In this document: positions 42,682-50,946 of the stretch, in pieces
How positions within the stretch are numbered: position 1 is the first letter of the stretch
How the letters are laid out: the number at the start of each line of letters is the position of its first letter
NCBI GenBank assembly: GCA_002011235.1
Contig: MTMO01000003.1
Coordinates: 62,001-126,000 of the forward strand
Length of the DNA: 64,000 nucleotides
DNA from: Archaeoglobus sp. JdFR-27
GTDB lineage: Archaea; Halobacteriota; Archaeoglobi; Archaeoglobales; Archaeoglobaceae
Reading direction: 5' to 3'
Notes under the pieces: model-generated
What the model was told of the DNA's origin: nothing
Database searches by the model: none
The model's input: only the letters and a program-made list of their open reading frames with translations
Translations under genes and position numbers: made by a program

Positions 42682-43115
42682 CTATGTTTTTTCGGAACTG
42701 GGAACAAGAAGGGTGTTCTCTTCTTATTGTCAATATAATCCTCTCCGAATCTTTCTTCTAACTCCTTTTCCTCAACGAGCTTTATGTATATTACGAGTAA
42801 AACCATAAAAATGAAGACTAACCCGATGAAAGAGAGCGAGTCCATCCAAATTCCAATTCCAAGATAGAACAACAGTATTCCAAAGCTCATTGGATTTCGA
42901 GAATACGTATAGGGCCCTTCAATCACGAGCTTCTGAGTTGGCATAGTAACTGTGGTTCCCTTACCTGCTCTAAATTGATTCCAACCTGACCAGGCAGAGA
43001 GCAAAAATCCTAGCGGGATTAGAAATATTGCTATAAAGTTAAAGAATCTCAATTTTGGTAAATCTAGCAGATCGTCAATAAAATAGGAGATCGTATGGGA
43101 GATGAAAGGTATCAC
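42678..43115 (-). CDS. Isoprenylcysteine/phospholipid methyltransferase-family membrane protein
   Basis: A 145-residue membrane protein. Hydrophobic segments are FIAIFLIPLGFLLSAW, SFGILLFYLGIGIWM and FIGLVFIFMVLLVIYI. The SAM-binding signature EGPYTYSRNPMSFG and the C-terminal EEKELEERFGEDYIDNKKRT are those of the ICMT/PEMT-like methyltransferases. The likely start is GTG 43115. The codons just upstream continue hydrophobic (AFLFAL) up to a TAA, so the gene may have lost its first helix or starts at a weak codon. Substrate unknown. Confidence 0.75.
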   Translation of the reverse strand: MIPFISHTISYFIDDLLDLPKLRFFNFIAIFLIPLGFLLSAWSGWNQFRAGKGTTVTMPTQKLVIEGPYTYSRNPMSFGILLFYLGIGIWMDSLSFIGLVFIFMVLLVIYIKLVEEKELEERFGEDYIDNKKRTPFLFPVPKKHS

Positions 43116-43201
43116 TAACGCAAAAAGAAAAGCTTAAGGAATCAAAGTGAGGATTCTCTGCTTTTTAGAATACCCCTTCTTTGACCATTTTAAGATTTTA
43201 T

Positions 43202-43258
43202 CTTTCATATCTTTCATATCTTCCATTTACCATTTACCATTTACTCTTTACTCTTTAC
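43202..43258. repeat. Heptad tandem repeat CATTTAC/TCTTTAC
   Basis: Three copies of CATTTAC (43224-43244) are followed by two of TCTTTAC (43245-43258). Just before them CTTTCATAT occurs twice in tandem (43202-43219). It lies in the 224-bp space between a methyltransferase gene and a PfkB kinase gene, both on the minus strand. Confidence 0.8.
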
Positions 43259-43339
43259 TCGGATTCGAGTTTTAGTATTCTAGTAGTATTATGAATATTT
43301 TCCCGCAACCGAAAGGGATTTCACACAACTACATATTAT

Positions 43340-44215
43340 TCATATTAAGCCCAGAAAACTATCCAGTTCCTTTTTCTCTGGAAAGTTTCTAGCTCCGAAA
43401 TACTGGACGTTCTTTGAGGCTACAAAGTTACCTGATTTAAGACAGGTTTCAATATCAAGGCCTTTTAAGTACGAGTATATGAAGCCCGCTGCAAAGGCAT
43501 CTCCAGCTCCGGTTGTGTCCACTACTTCAATCTCAAAGGCCTTTGCGTAGTACTCCTCTTCTCCAGCAAAGGCCATACTGCCATCTTTTCCCAGGGTTAT
43601 TACCAGCAACTTAACACGATTTTGCAAATCCTTCACAGAAAAATTCTTCATTTCATCCTTTGACATAAAGACGATATCACAGTAAACCAGTATCTTAGAA
43701 AGAGTTTCCAGTCCAAGAGAGGTGTATGGAAAACCCGGATTGATAATAACACCACATCCTCTCCGCTTCCCCCTCCTCGCGATATCCAAATGGAATTCGA
43801 AGCTCTCTTTTGCTGGAAAAGGATCAAGATAGAGGTAATCTATCTCTTCCAATTCAGAATCACTGATTTGCAGGATAATCCTGCCGGCAGCATTCGGATG
43901 GACGAAAAATGTTCTTTCGCCATTTTCATCAACATAAATATTGCATTTTCCTGTTTCATGGTGAGAAACAGCATATCTAACATCTACTCCATTCTTCTCC
44001 AGGCTGGAAATGTAAAGTTCAGCATCATCATCTTCTCCCACAGTTGTGTAGAACCTGCAATCGACTCCGAACTTTGATAGACCAAAAATAACATTCCCGG
44101 CTGCTCCTCCGGGCATCACCATCGACGATTTTACAACGGCATGTCCACCAGGAGGTGGGTAGTTCTCTATTCTATGGATGTGGTCAACCAACGCCGGTCC
44201 GATTCCTGCGATCAT
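43340..44215 (-). CDS. PfkB-family carbohydrate/nucleoside kinase
   Basis: A 291-residue kinase. MIAGIGPALVDHI opens it, MPGGAAGNVIFGLSKFG is the substrate-binding PfkB motif 1 and VVDTTGAGDAFAAGF the catalytic Asp and anion-hole motif 2. KCNIYVDENGERTFFVHP is typical for ribokinase/adenosine kinase-like members. Sugar or nucleoside specificity cannot be read from sequence. It is divergent from the flavoprotein gene at 44330. Confidence 0.88.
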   Translation of the reverse strand: MIAGIGPALVDHIHRIENYPPPGGHAVVKSSMVMPGGAAGNVIFGLSKFGVDCRFYTTVGEDDDAELYISSLEKNGVDVRYAVSHHETGKCNIYVDENGERTFFVHPNAAGRIILQISDSELEEIDYLYLDPFPAKESFEFHLDIARRGKRRGCGVIINPGFPYTSLGLETLSKILVYCDIVFMSKDEMKNFSVKDLQNRVKLLVITLGKDGSMAFAGEEEYYAKAFEIEVVDTTGAGDAFAAGFIYSYLKGLDIETCLKSGNFVASKNVQYFGARNFPEKKELDSFLGLI

Positions 44216-44329
44216 AGACCTTACCCTCCCCCAAACAATATTATCTTTCCGTAATTTGAGAGGTAATTTTTATTAAAATAAACCCTAAAAATTAAATACT
44301 AATCGTTAATAATTAAAGAAGGTGATAAT

Positions 44330-45664
44330 TTGAAAATTGCGATCATCGGTGGGGGAGCTGCTGGTATGACAGCAGCATCCCGAATTAAACGATTAAGACC
44401 TGGCTGGGATGTAAAGGTATTTGAGAGGGCTGCATACGTTAGTCACGCTCCGTGTGGTGTTCCTTTTTATGTTTCAGGTTTTGTTAGAGATATATCGGAG
44501 TTATGCGCCTATGAAATTGATTTTTTCAAGGAGAAAAGAGGAATTGATGTACATCCTAGGGCCAGGGTTGTAAAAGTGGGCAGAGGATTTCTCAAAGTCA
44601 TCGAAAAGAGAAATAACGAGAGCTACGAGAACACTTACGAATGGGACAGACTTCTCTTTGCCACGGGAACGAGAGCTAGCCCTCTGAATGTAAACTGTGA
44701 AGAGCTCGAGGGAGTGTTATGTATTCACTACATAGAGAACGGTGAGAGAGTCAAAAAAATGGCTACTAAGATTGAAAAAATAGTTATCATCGGTTCAGGT
44801 TACATTGGGGTCGAGATGAGTGAGGCTTTTTCGCGATTAGGGAAAAAAGTAATACTTATTGAGAAAGAAAAGAAGCCCATTCCAGATTTCGATCCTGAAA
44901 TAGGCTCAATTTTGAAAAGAAAACTTGAAGAAAAAGTTAAAGCCAGATTTAATGAAGAAGTGATCTCTATTGAAGGGAAAGACAAAGTAGAGAAGGTTGT
45001 CACTGATAAAGGAAAGTACAAATGCGAGATGGTTATCATTGCTGTAGGAGAGGTTCCAAATGTTGAGCTGGCAAAAGATCTAGGCGTTAAACTGGGGAAA
45101 AGTGGGGCAATAGAGACGAACAGCAGGATGGAGACAAACATTAAAGGTGTCTATGCAGCCGGTGACTGCGCCGAAACTGTGAATATCGTCACTGGAGAGA
45201 AGGACTGGATTCCTCTCGCAGCCCCCGCAAACAAAATGGGCTACGTTGCCGGAGTTAACATCGCTGGTTATGAAATGGAGTTTCCGGGAGCGGTGAGAAG
45301 TCAGCTGACATCTTTCTACAACCTCGAAATCGGAAGGGCAGGATTAAGTGAAAAGGAGGCTTTAAAGAAGGGATTCGATCCGATTTCAGCTACAATAACT
45401 ATGAAATCAACTGCCAAATACATACCAAACGGAGACATCACGATAAAGCTTGTTGCAGATTCAAACGGGAAGGTACTGGGAGTTCAGGCTGCTGGTACAG
45501 GAGTTGCCAAAAGGATATACGCAGCTGCATCACTCCTTTATAAAAAATCAACTGTCGAAGATTTTTTCTTTGCCGATCTACCATACTACCCACCCGAATC
45601 AAGGGTTTGGGACCCGCTGGTAGTTGCTGCCAGAAACCTCTTCAGGAAGTTAGGAATGCCTTGA
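44330..45664 (+). CDS. CoA-disulfide reductase / NADH oxidase-type flavoprotein
   Basis: A 444-residue FAD/NAD-dependent disulfide reductase. GGGAAGMTAASRI binds FAD, and SHAPCGVPFYVSGF holds the single redox Cys of CoADR/Npsr/Nox enzymes. VIIGSGYIGVEMSEAF binds NAD(P)H and GVYAAGDCAE is the second FAD motif. The C-terminal dimer domain ends FADLPYYPPESRVWDPL. Relatives reduce CoA disulfide, polysulfide or oxygen, and several paralogues are usual in Archaeoglobales. TTG 44330 is preceded by GAAGGTGAT, so the rare start is well supported. Confidence 0.88.
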   Translation: MKIAIIGGGAAGMTAASRIKRLRPGWDVKVFERAAYVSHAPCGVPFYVSGFVRDISELCAYEIDFFKEKRGIDVHPRARVVKVGRGFLKVIEKRNNESYENTYEWDRLLFATGTRASPLNVNCEELEGVLCIHYIENGERVKKMATKIEKIVIIGSGYIGVEMSEAFSRLGKKVILIEKEKKPIPDFDPEIGSILKRKLEEKVKARFNEEVISIEGKDKVEKVVTDKGKYKCEMVIIAVGEVPNVELAKDLGVKLGKSGAIETNSRMETNIKGVYAAGDCAETVNIVTGEKDWIPLAAPANKMGYVAGVNIAGYEMEFPGAVRSQLTSFYNLEIGRAGLSEKEALKKGFDPISATITMKSTAKYIPNGDITIKLVADSNGKVLGVQAAGTGVAKRIYAAASLLYKKSTVEDFFFADLPYYPPESRVWDPLVVAARNLFRKLGMP

Positions 45665-45666
45665 CA

Positions 45667-46383
45667 TTATCTCAATCTTAAGAGTTCCAACACTCTCTTT
45701 TTATACAGATTAAAATCGGGAGAAGTTCGATCCCTAGGCCTTTCAAGTTCGATCTCCACCTCCCCAGCAACCTTGGAGGGTCTCGGAGTTAGAACTATCA
45801 CCCTCGAAGCCAAGAATACCGCCTCCTCGATTGAATGAGTGACAAAGATGACGGTTTTCTTTTCTTTTTCCCAGATCTCTACGAGTTCCTCCTGCATTTT
45901 TGCTCTCGATAGTTCATCGAGGGATGCGAATGGCTCATCCATCAGCAAGATCTCTGGTTGGATCGCTATAGCCCTTGCTATTCCTAAACGTTGCCTCATA
46001 CCTCCAGAAAGTTCCTTGGGATAGTAATTTTCGAAACCTTGGAGGCCAACACTCCTTAAAATCTCTTTAGCAAGCTTAAAATCTTCCTCAGAGACTTTTT
46101 TTCTTATTTCAATTCCGAACAGAACGTTTCCAATCGCCGTCCTCCACGGAAGAAGTCTATCATCTTGAAAAACAAATCCAATTGATCTTCTGTCTAATAT
46201 CTTGCCTCTGTAGGTTATTCTTCCTTCAAAGCTCTCCAAACCGGCGATAATTCTCAGCAACGTGGTTTTTCCGCAGCCGCTCTCTCCAACCACACACACA
46301 AACTCTCCAGGATAGGTTTTAAATTCAATGTTCTCTATAACTTTTAATCCATCAAAGCTTTTGCTCACAGAAATTTCAAGCAA
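45667..46383 (-). CDS. ABC transporter ATP-binding protein (SsuB/TauB type)
   Basis: A 238-residue ATPase. Walker A is GESGCGKTTLLR, signature ELSGGMRQRLGIARA, Walker B ILLMDEPFASLDE and the H-loop FVTHSIEEA. It is closest to the nitrate/sulfonate/taurine import ATPases. It follows the permease directly (stop and start adjoin) and the substrate-binding lipoprotein, giving the order SBP, permease, ATPase. The operon ends 2 bp from the convergent flavoprotein stop. Confidence 0.9.
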   Translation of the reverse strand: MLEISVSKSFDGLKVIENIEFKTYPGEFVCVVGESGCGKTTLLRIIAGLESFEGRITYRGKILDRRSIGFVFQDDRLLPWRTAIGNVLFGIEIRKKVSEEDFKLAKEILRSVGLQGFENYYPKELSGGMRQRLGIARAIAIQPEILLMDEPFASLDELSRAKMQEELVEIWEKEKKTVIFVTHSIEEAVFLASRVIVLTPRPSKVAGEVEIELERPRDRTSPDFNLYKKRVLELLRLR

Positions 46384-47148
46384 TTATCTCCACCTCAGAA
46401 GCTTTTTTTCAGCCAAAATAACAACCTCGTTCATGAGATAGCCTATCAAGCCGATCATGATCATACCGCTGATGATTTCTGCAACCCTCCCTCCCACCTC
46501 ATACATGACCATTATGAAGTAACCCAAGCCCGAACCGGAGGTCGCAAGCATCTCGGCTGCAACTATCGTCATCCAGCCAATCCCAAGACCTATTCTTATC
46601 CCAGCAAGAATTCCAGGAAGAGAGCTTGGAATTACGATCTTTCTCAAAACCTCCGAATCGCTCGCACCAAACGCACAAGCCATTTCTAAGAGGTTCTTGT
46701 CGGTCGCTCTGGCGAACTCTCTCGTTGAGAGAAGACAGGGGAAGAAGGCTCCAAGGAAGACTATGAATATCTGAGCAAGCTGAACTGGGTTTGCAAATCC
46801 TGCAAAGATTATATATGCGAGAGGAATCCATGCAAGAGGCGGAATCGGCCTGAAAACCTCGAGCATCGTGGAAAAGTAGGTATCCAACTTGAGATTCCAA
46901 CCTACAATTATTCCCAAAGGTATGGCAAGAATAAAGGCAATCGAAGAGCCAACCATTACCCTCACAAGACTTGCAAGGGAGTGTTGAATTAGATTTTTTC
47001 CCAAAACCGGTTCGGGATTGACCAAAAGATCCAATAACTTTTCTCCAACCTCATGGGGTAGAGGCAAGGTAAGGATTTTCAAACCAACGACAGCGTACCA
47101 CAGGAAGATTATCGTAAAAAAAGCAAGAAGCTTTAACCTACTGTTCAT
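46384..47148 (-). CDS. ABC transporter permease (SsuC/TauC type)
   Basis: A 254-residue membrane protein with about six transmembrane helices, starting LLAFFTIIFLWYAVVG. The EAA loop is ACAFGASDSEVLRKIVIPSSLPGILAGIRIGLG. PIPPLAWIPLAYIIFAG is the typical TauC/SsuC motif. It forms the channel of the importer with the ATPase and binding protein. Gaps to both neighbours are very short (30 bp or none), so all three are co-transcribed. Confidence 0.9.
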   Translation of the reverse strand: MNSRLKLLAFFTIIFLWYAVVGLKILTLPLPHEVGEKLLDLLVNPEPVLGKNLIQHSLASLVRVMVGSSIAFILAIPLGIIVGWNLKLDTYFSTMLEVFRPIPPLAWIPLAYIIFAGFANPVQLAQIFIVFLGAFFPCLLSTREFARATDKNLLEMACAFGASDSEVLRKIVIPSSLPGILAGIRIGLGIGWMTIVAAEMLATSGSGLGYFIMVMYEVGGRVAEIISGMIMIGLIGYLMNEVVILAEKKLLRWR

Positions 47149-47179
47149 ATTTTATTTACAATTTTGTTTACAATTACGC

Positions 47180-48169
47180 CTACTTTGATACAACCTGCAT
47201 CCCATACTTCTCTGCCACAATTCTCAGTAGGAAGTCTTGAACTGTTCCGTATCCTGGAATTGCAATCGTTTTCCCCTTCAGATCCTCAATGCTGTTTATG
47301 TCCTTTTGGACCACTATCGCGCTCCCCTCATTGTTCGCTCCGGCGATTATCCTTATTTTAATATTATCATTTATCCTTTTAAGCGTTGCAGGGGCTCCTC
47401 CAAGATATGCTACATCGATTTCACCAGCTTTGAAGGCTTCCATCACAGCTACGCCATTCTTGTACTGTTTTAGCTCATAATCCATGCCCGTTTCATCCAA
47501 GTAGCCTTCCCTTACCGCAACGTAGAGTGCAAGCTGGTGGAGATCTGCCGTTAAATAACCAATTCTGACCTTCCCATTATATTTTGGAGGGTCATTCATT
47601 CCTTTAGCGGACTCATAGATATCTTTCCTTAGAAAATCTGAAAAGAATTCTCCATCATCCTTAAATCCTAAATCAATGAGTTTCCTTGTAAGTAAACCGT
47701 ATTTTTTAAGCTTTTCGAAATAAAACTTGAATTCTTTCTCGTCTGGATAGGTTGTATATTCGATGTTATCAATCGCTTTCGCTACCACATCTCTTTCAAG
47801 CCCGGTAAATTCTGACGCGTATCCAATCACCTTTTCTCTGTTTTTTCCATCATTTATAAACTCTGTAGCTTTCACGTGTGCCCAGACAATAGATTTTAGT
47901 GCTTCTTCCCCTCTAAACTCGACTGAATAAGCAACCACGCAACAAGGATGATGTTTCCAGATGTCTGAAGATGCCATCAAAACCTTCCCTCCAATCCCAA
48001 CACCTTTAGTTACAAAAGGTTCCCATGCAACAAAACCATCAATTTGCTTCAATTTAAATTGTTCAATCATGTCAGGAGGAGAGAGTTTAACAACGTATAT
48101 CCCTTCATCCTGAGTACAGCCTAAAGTTAACACAGAAACAACAACGATTAGAATGAGTCTTAGATCCAT
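47180..48169 (-). CDS. Substrate-binding lipoprotein of the ABC importer, halves in swapped order
   Basis: A 329-residue binding protein of the SsuA/TauA/NMT1 kind. Residues 1-18 are a lipoprotein signal ending LTLGC (lipidated Cys18). Ordinary members begin with VRIGYL...HQLALYVA...GEIDVAYLGGAPA...EDLKGKTIAIPG and continue into VVKLSPPDM...QIDGFVAWEPF...HPCCVV. Here the second part comes first (residues 25-190) and the VRIGYL part last (201-329), so the sequence looks circularly permuted. ATG 48169 is preferred because upstream residues precede the signal sequence. It is divergent from the HTH regulator. Ligand is unknown; organosulfur or nitrogen compounds are candidates by family. Confidence 0.8.
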   Translation of the reverse strand: MDLRLILIVVVSVLTLGCTQDEGIYVVKLSPPDMIEQFKLKQIDGFVAWEPFVTKGVGIGGKVLMASSDIWKHHPCCVVAYSVEFRGEEALKSIVWAHVKATEFINDGKNREKVIGYASEFTGLERDVVAKAIDNIEYTTYPDEKEFKFYFEKLKKYGLLTRKLIDLGFKDDGEFFSDFLRKDIYESAKGMNDPPKYNGKVRIGYLTADLHQLALYVAVREGYLDETGMDYELKQYKNGVAVMEAFKAGEIDVAYLGGAPATLKRINDNIKIRIIAGANNEGSAIVVQKDINSIEDLKGKTIAIPGYGTVQDFLLRIVAEKYGMQVVSK

Positions 48170-48268
48170 ACACGCTTTACATGATTTACTTCTTAAAAAA
48201 TTTTCCGAAAGGAAATTTAAAAATCCCAATTGGGTAAATTTAAAAAACTTTAAAACCTATTTGGAAAT

Positions 48269-48760
48269 ATGATAAGCAGACTCGTAAAGGCACTTCTCAA
48301 AAGCGAAGACGAATTTTCCAAAGAACTTGAAAAGATTATTAAGGAGAGTGGAATAGATCTTTCCGACTTTGCAAAGAGGTGCGGAGTTCCTTACTCAACC
48401 TTCTACAAGATAGTCAAGGGTCAGAGGTCACCAACATTGGGTACGGTAAGAAAGATACTATCGGCATTCAAGACGGAAGAGGGTTTTCTAGCAGTTATTG
48501 CAGCAAGACACATTCTTGAGGAGATTTCTCCCTTTAGAGAGAGAATTCCCGTAAAAAACTATCCTGCAATTAACTTCGAGGAGGCTCTAATTATGGCATT
48601 AAGAGCCGAAAAGGAGGGAGCTATTGCAATAGTTTGTGCTCCAGTTTTAAGTACAACAATTGAGAAGCTTGTCGATATCCCCGTTTTTACAATGAGGCCA
48701 AAGAACAGTATTATCAAGGCCGTTGAGCAAGCTGTTGAAAAGCTTTCTTCTCAGCTTTAA
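48269..48760 (+). CDS. XRE-type HTH regulator with C-terminal ligand-like domain
   Basis: A 163-residue regulator. Residues about 24-70 are a cro/C1-type HTH (LSDFAKRCGVPYSTFYKIVKG). The C-terminal half (residues 95-160) reads NFEEALIMALRAEKEGAIAIVC, then KLVDIPVFTMRPKNSIIKAVEQA, a pattern like the receptor half-domain of PrpR-type sensors. It is divergent from the ABC importer operon and therefore a likely regulator of it (inference). Convergent overlap of 4 bp with the TFE gene. Confidence 0.8.
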   Translation: MISRLVKALLKSEDEFSKELEKIIKESGIDLSDFAKRCGVPYSTFYKIVKGQRSPTLGTVRKILSAFKTEEGFLAVIAARHILEEISPFRERIPVKNYPAINFEEALIMALRAEKEGAIAIVCAPVLSTTIEKLVDIPVFTMRPKNSIIKAVEQAVEKLSSQL

Positions 48761-49284
48761 TTGTTTCTCTCATGCCTGAGATTTTTTATGATCTCATCAA
48801 TCTTTCCCATCTCTTCAATTAGTTTCTGTTTGGCTTTTGAGCTGTCGAGATAATCGAGAGGGGCACCACATCTTATACATGAAAAGTTCATCTCCATGGC
48901 AGTTTCGTATTTAACCTTTAAGCACCCATTAATGCAAATGTAATATACTGCAGAGTCCTCCATTTCAAGTTTTTCCTGTAATTTCCTTTTTGTTTTAAGA
49001 AGTTCTCTTAGAAGGACTTCTCTTTCTTTATTGTAGTTTATTTTCCAATAGTACTCCATCCAACCTGTTTCCTCATCCCTTTTTCTTCGGTACTCAGCTA
49101 TTCCTAACTCGTATAGAGAGAATAATGCCTTTCTCACTTCGTTTATTTCAATACCAAGCTCCTGAGAGATCTCCTCATCGGTAAACTCCCTCTGAGGTCT
49201 CAAAGAATAAACAATTACGCCAACCTCTCCAGCAACTCTCTCTACAAGCTCGTTAATAAGCTCTTCACTCTGAGGTACTTCCAC
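48757..49284 (-). CDS. tfe: Transcription factor E (TFE alpha)
   Basis: A 175-residue general transcription factor. Residues 1-90 are an extended winged helix (FTDEEISQELGIEINEVRKALFSLYELGIAEY). Residues 120-150 are a zinc ribbon with YYICINGCLKVKYETAMEMNFSCIRCG. The first cysteine pair is spaced CX3C rather than CX2C. TFE helps open promoters with RNA polymerase, TBP and TFB. The tail ends in a helical segment with ELIDEIIKNLRH-like pattern. The stop overlaps that of the convergent regulator. Confidence 0.9.
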   Translation of the reverse strand: MEVPQSEELINELVERVAGEVGVIVYSLRPQREFTDEEISQELGIEINEVRKALFSLYELGIAEYRRKRDEETGWMEYYWKINYNKEREVLLRELLKTKRKLQEKLEMEDSAVYYICINGCLKVKYETAMEMNFSCIRCGAPLDYLDSSKAKQKLIEEMGKIDEIIKNLRHERNN

Positions 49285-49616
49285 AGAACTTTTTATGTAA
49301 CTAACCCTTATTTAATTTTGCGGAAGTTTAACTTTTGATATTCTGAGAAATTACTAACACTGAATTTAATTTTATTGTTGTAAAAGAGTGCTCTACCTCA
49401 TTTAAGCTGTGAGAAAATTGAATAAATCAATTTATAATTTAACTGCTTTTAATTCCCTTATTGCACCCTAGAATGCCCTTCCTTTATCCATGTCACGAAT
49501 AACTATTTATAATACAAGTGAAAAGTATCTTATGGTTCTCTAGGACAGCAGAGAATTGTAAAAAAGTGTAAAAGAAGTGAAAAACAACGAATAAGTAAGG
49601 AGGCTGAGAAAAAGGA
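49285..49616. other. 332-bp divergent intergenic region between tfe and dnaG
   Basis: It contains AT-rich promoter sequence for both genes. TTTATAATAC at 49506-49515 is the best TATA box for dnaG and implies a leader of about 85 nt. Within that leader TTCTCT and AGAGAA (49536-49541, 49550-49555) can form a 6-bp hairpin. No small gene or known RNA was found. Confidence 0.5.
49506..49515 (+). promoter_or_regulatory. TATA box of dnaG
   Basis: TTTATAATAC, about 105 bp before the dnaG start. Unlike most genes here, this would give a long untranslated leader. Confidence 0.4.
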
Positions 49617-49619
49617 GTG

Positions 49620-50858
49620 ATGGCTATGAAGGCACCAAGCGATACTACAAAATATCTCATTTATGCTGAGATCATAGCTGAAGGTGTTGTTGAGAGGCCT
49701 GATGTGGTCGGGGCGATTTTCGGACAGACCGAGGGCTTACTTGGAGATGAACTTGACCTCAGAGAACTTCAGAAAACGGGTAGAATAGGTAGAATAGAGG
49801 TTAAAATAGAGAGTAAAGGTGGGAGAAGCTACGGAGAGATTAAGGTTCCATCAAGTCTAGATAAAATCGAGACTGCAATACTGGCAGCTGCTCTTGAGAC
49901 AATTGAGAGGGTTGGTCCATGCGCTGCGAAAATCAAGGTGATTAAGATCGAAGACGTGAGGGCCACTAAAAGAAGGAAAATCGTTGAGAGGGCCAAGGAT
50001 GTGCTCAGAGATCTTTTTGAGGAGCCAGAGATAGAGTCTGAGAAAATCGGAGATCTTGTAAGACAGGCTGCAAGGGCTGAAGAGATAATCGAGTACGGAG
50101 AGGAGAGATTACCTGCTGGCCCAACTGTTGATGAGTCCGATGCAATAATCGTTGTAGAGGGGAGAGCAGATGTCTTAAATCTACTGAAGACAGGTATAAG
50201 GAATGTTATCGCTGTTGAAGGTACAAATGTTCCTAAAACAATCATTGACCTTAGCAAAAAGAAAACGGTGACAGCCTTCCTCGATGGTGATCGAGGGGGA
50301 GACTTAATCCTAAAGGAGCTTCTTCAAGTGGCAGAGATTGACTATGTTGCAAGAGCTCCTGAAGGCAAGGGTGTAGAAGATTTAACCCAGAAAGAGATAA
50401 TCAAATCCCTGAGAAATAAGATTCCTATTGAGCAGGTCCATCTGGTAAAGATTAAAGATGTTAAAGAGAATCGCAGAGATAGAGAAAAGGAGAGAGAGAT
50501 CGAGAGAGAGTCTAAGGAGATAAGAGAAGCTAAGGAGGAAAAAGAGGCTAAAGAGGAAAAGAGAGAAGATATACTCAGCATCTTCAGAAGGCATAAGGAA
50601 GAGGTTGAGGGAAAGCTTATTGCAAGGATTCTCGACAAAGGACACAACCTTGTAAGGGAGATTCCAGTTAGAGATCTTGTAAAAACACTGAAGTCGAACA
50701 ACACAAAAGGCGAAACAATCGTATTCGATGGGGTTATAACCCAGAGAGTCGTTGATTTAGCTGCTAAGAGAAATATAAGTTACCTAATTGGCGTGAGATT
50801 GGGTAGCGTGGTTAAAGTCCCGACCAGTATCAGAATAATCACGTTCGATGAGCTTTAA
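49620..50858 (+). CDS. dnaG: DnaG-like primase (archaeal, exosome-associated)
   Basis: A 412-residue protein. The N-terminal domain (KYLIYAEIIAEGVVERPDVVGAIFGQTEGLLG) is specific for archaeal DnaG. The Toprim domain has DAIIVVEGRADVL and TAFLDGDRGG. A Glu/Lys/Arg-rich linker (residues about 285-320) precedes a small C-terminal domain. Archaeal DnaG associates with the RNA exosome and can make short primers. GAGAAAAAGGAGTG forms the ribosome-binding site; GTG 49617 or ATG 49626 are alternative starts. Confidence 0.93.
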   Translation: MAMKAPSDTTKYLIYAEIIAEGVVERPDVVGAIFGQTEGLLGDELDLRELQKTGRIGRIEVKIESKGGRSYGEIKVPSSLDKIETAILAAALETIERVGPCAAKIKVIKIEDVRATKRRKIVERAKDVLRDLFEEPEIESEKIGDLVRQAARAEEIIEYGEERLPAGPTVDESDAIIVVEGRADVLNLLKTGIRNVIAVEGTNVPKTIIDLSKKKTVTAFLDGDRGGDLILKELLQVAEIDYVARAPEGKGVEDLTQKEIIKSLRNKIPIEQVHLVKIKDVKENRRDREKEREIERESKEIREAKEEKEAKEEKREDILSIFRRHKEEVEGKLIARILDKGHNLVREIPVRDLVKTLKSNNTKGETIVFDGVITQRVVDLAAKRNISYLIGVRLGSVVKVPTSIRIITFDEL

Positions 50859-50867
50859 ATCTCATCA

Positions 50868-50880
50868 TTTTTATTTTTTT
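50868..50880 (+). terminator. T-rich terminator after dnaG
   Basis: ATTTTTATTTTTTT directly after the dnaG stop and before the priS operon, a T5 and a T7 run on the coding strand. Confidence 0.55.
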
Positions 50881-50946
50881 AATTAACTCCAAATTAACTT
50901 TAAACCCTGAGGTTAAAATTTTATAGTTTTTTAAAAAAGATCTCTC

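Noticed and set aside
49536-49555. Hairpin in the dnaG leader as a riboswitch
   Set aside because: Only a 6-bp stem with an 8-nt loop and no conserved riboswitch core; chance pairing is likely.
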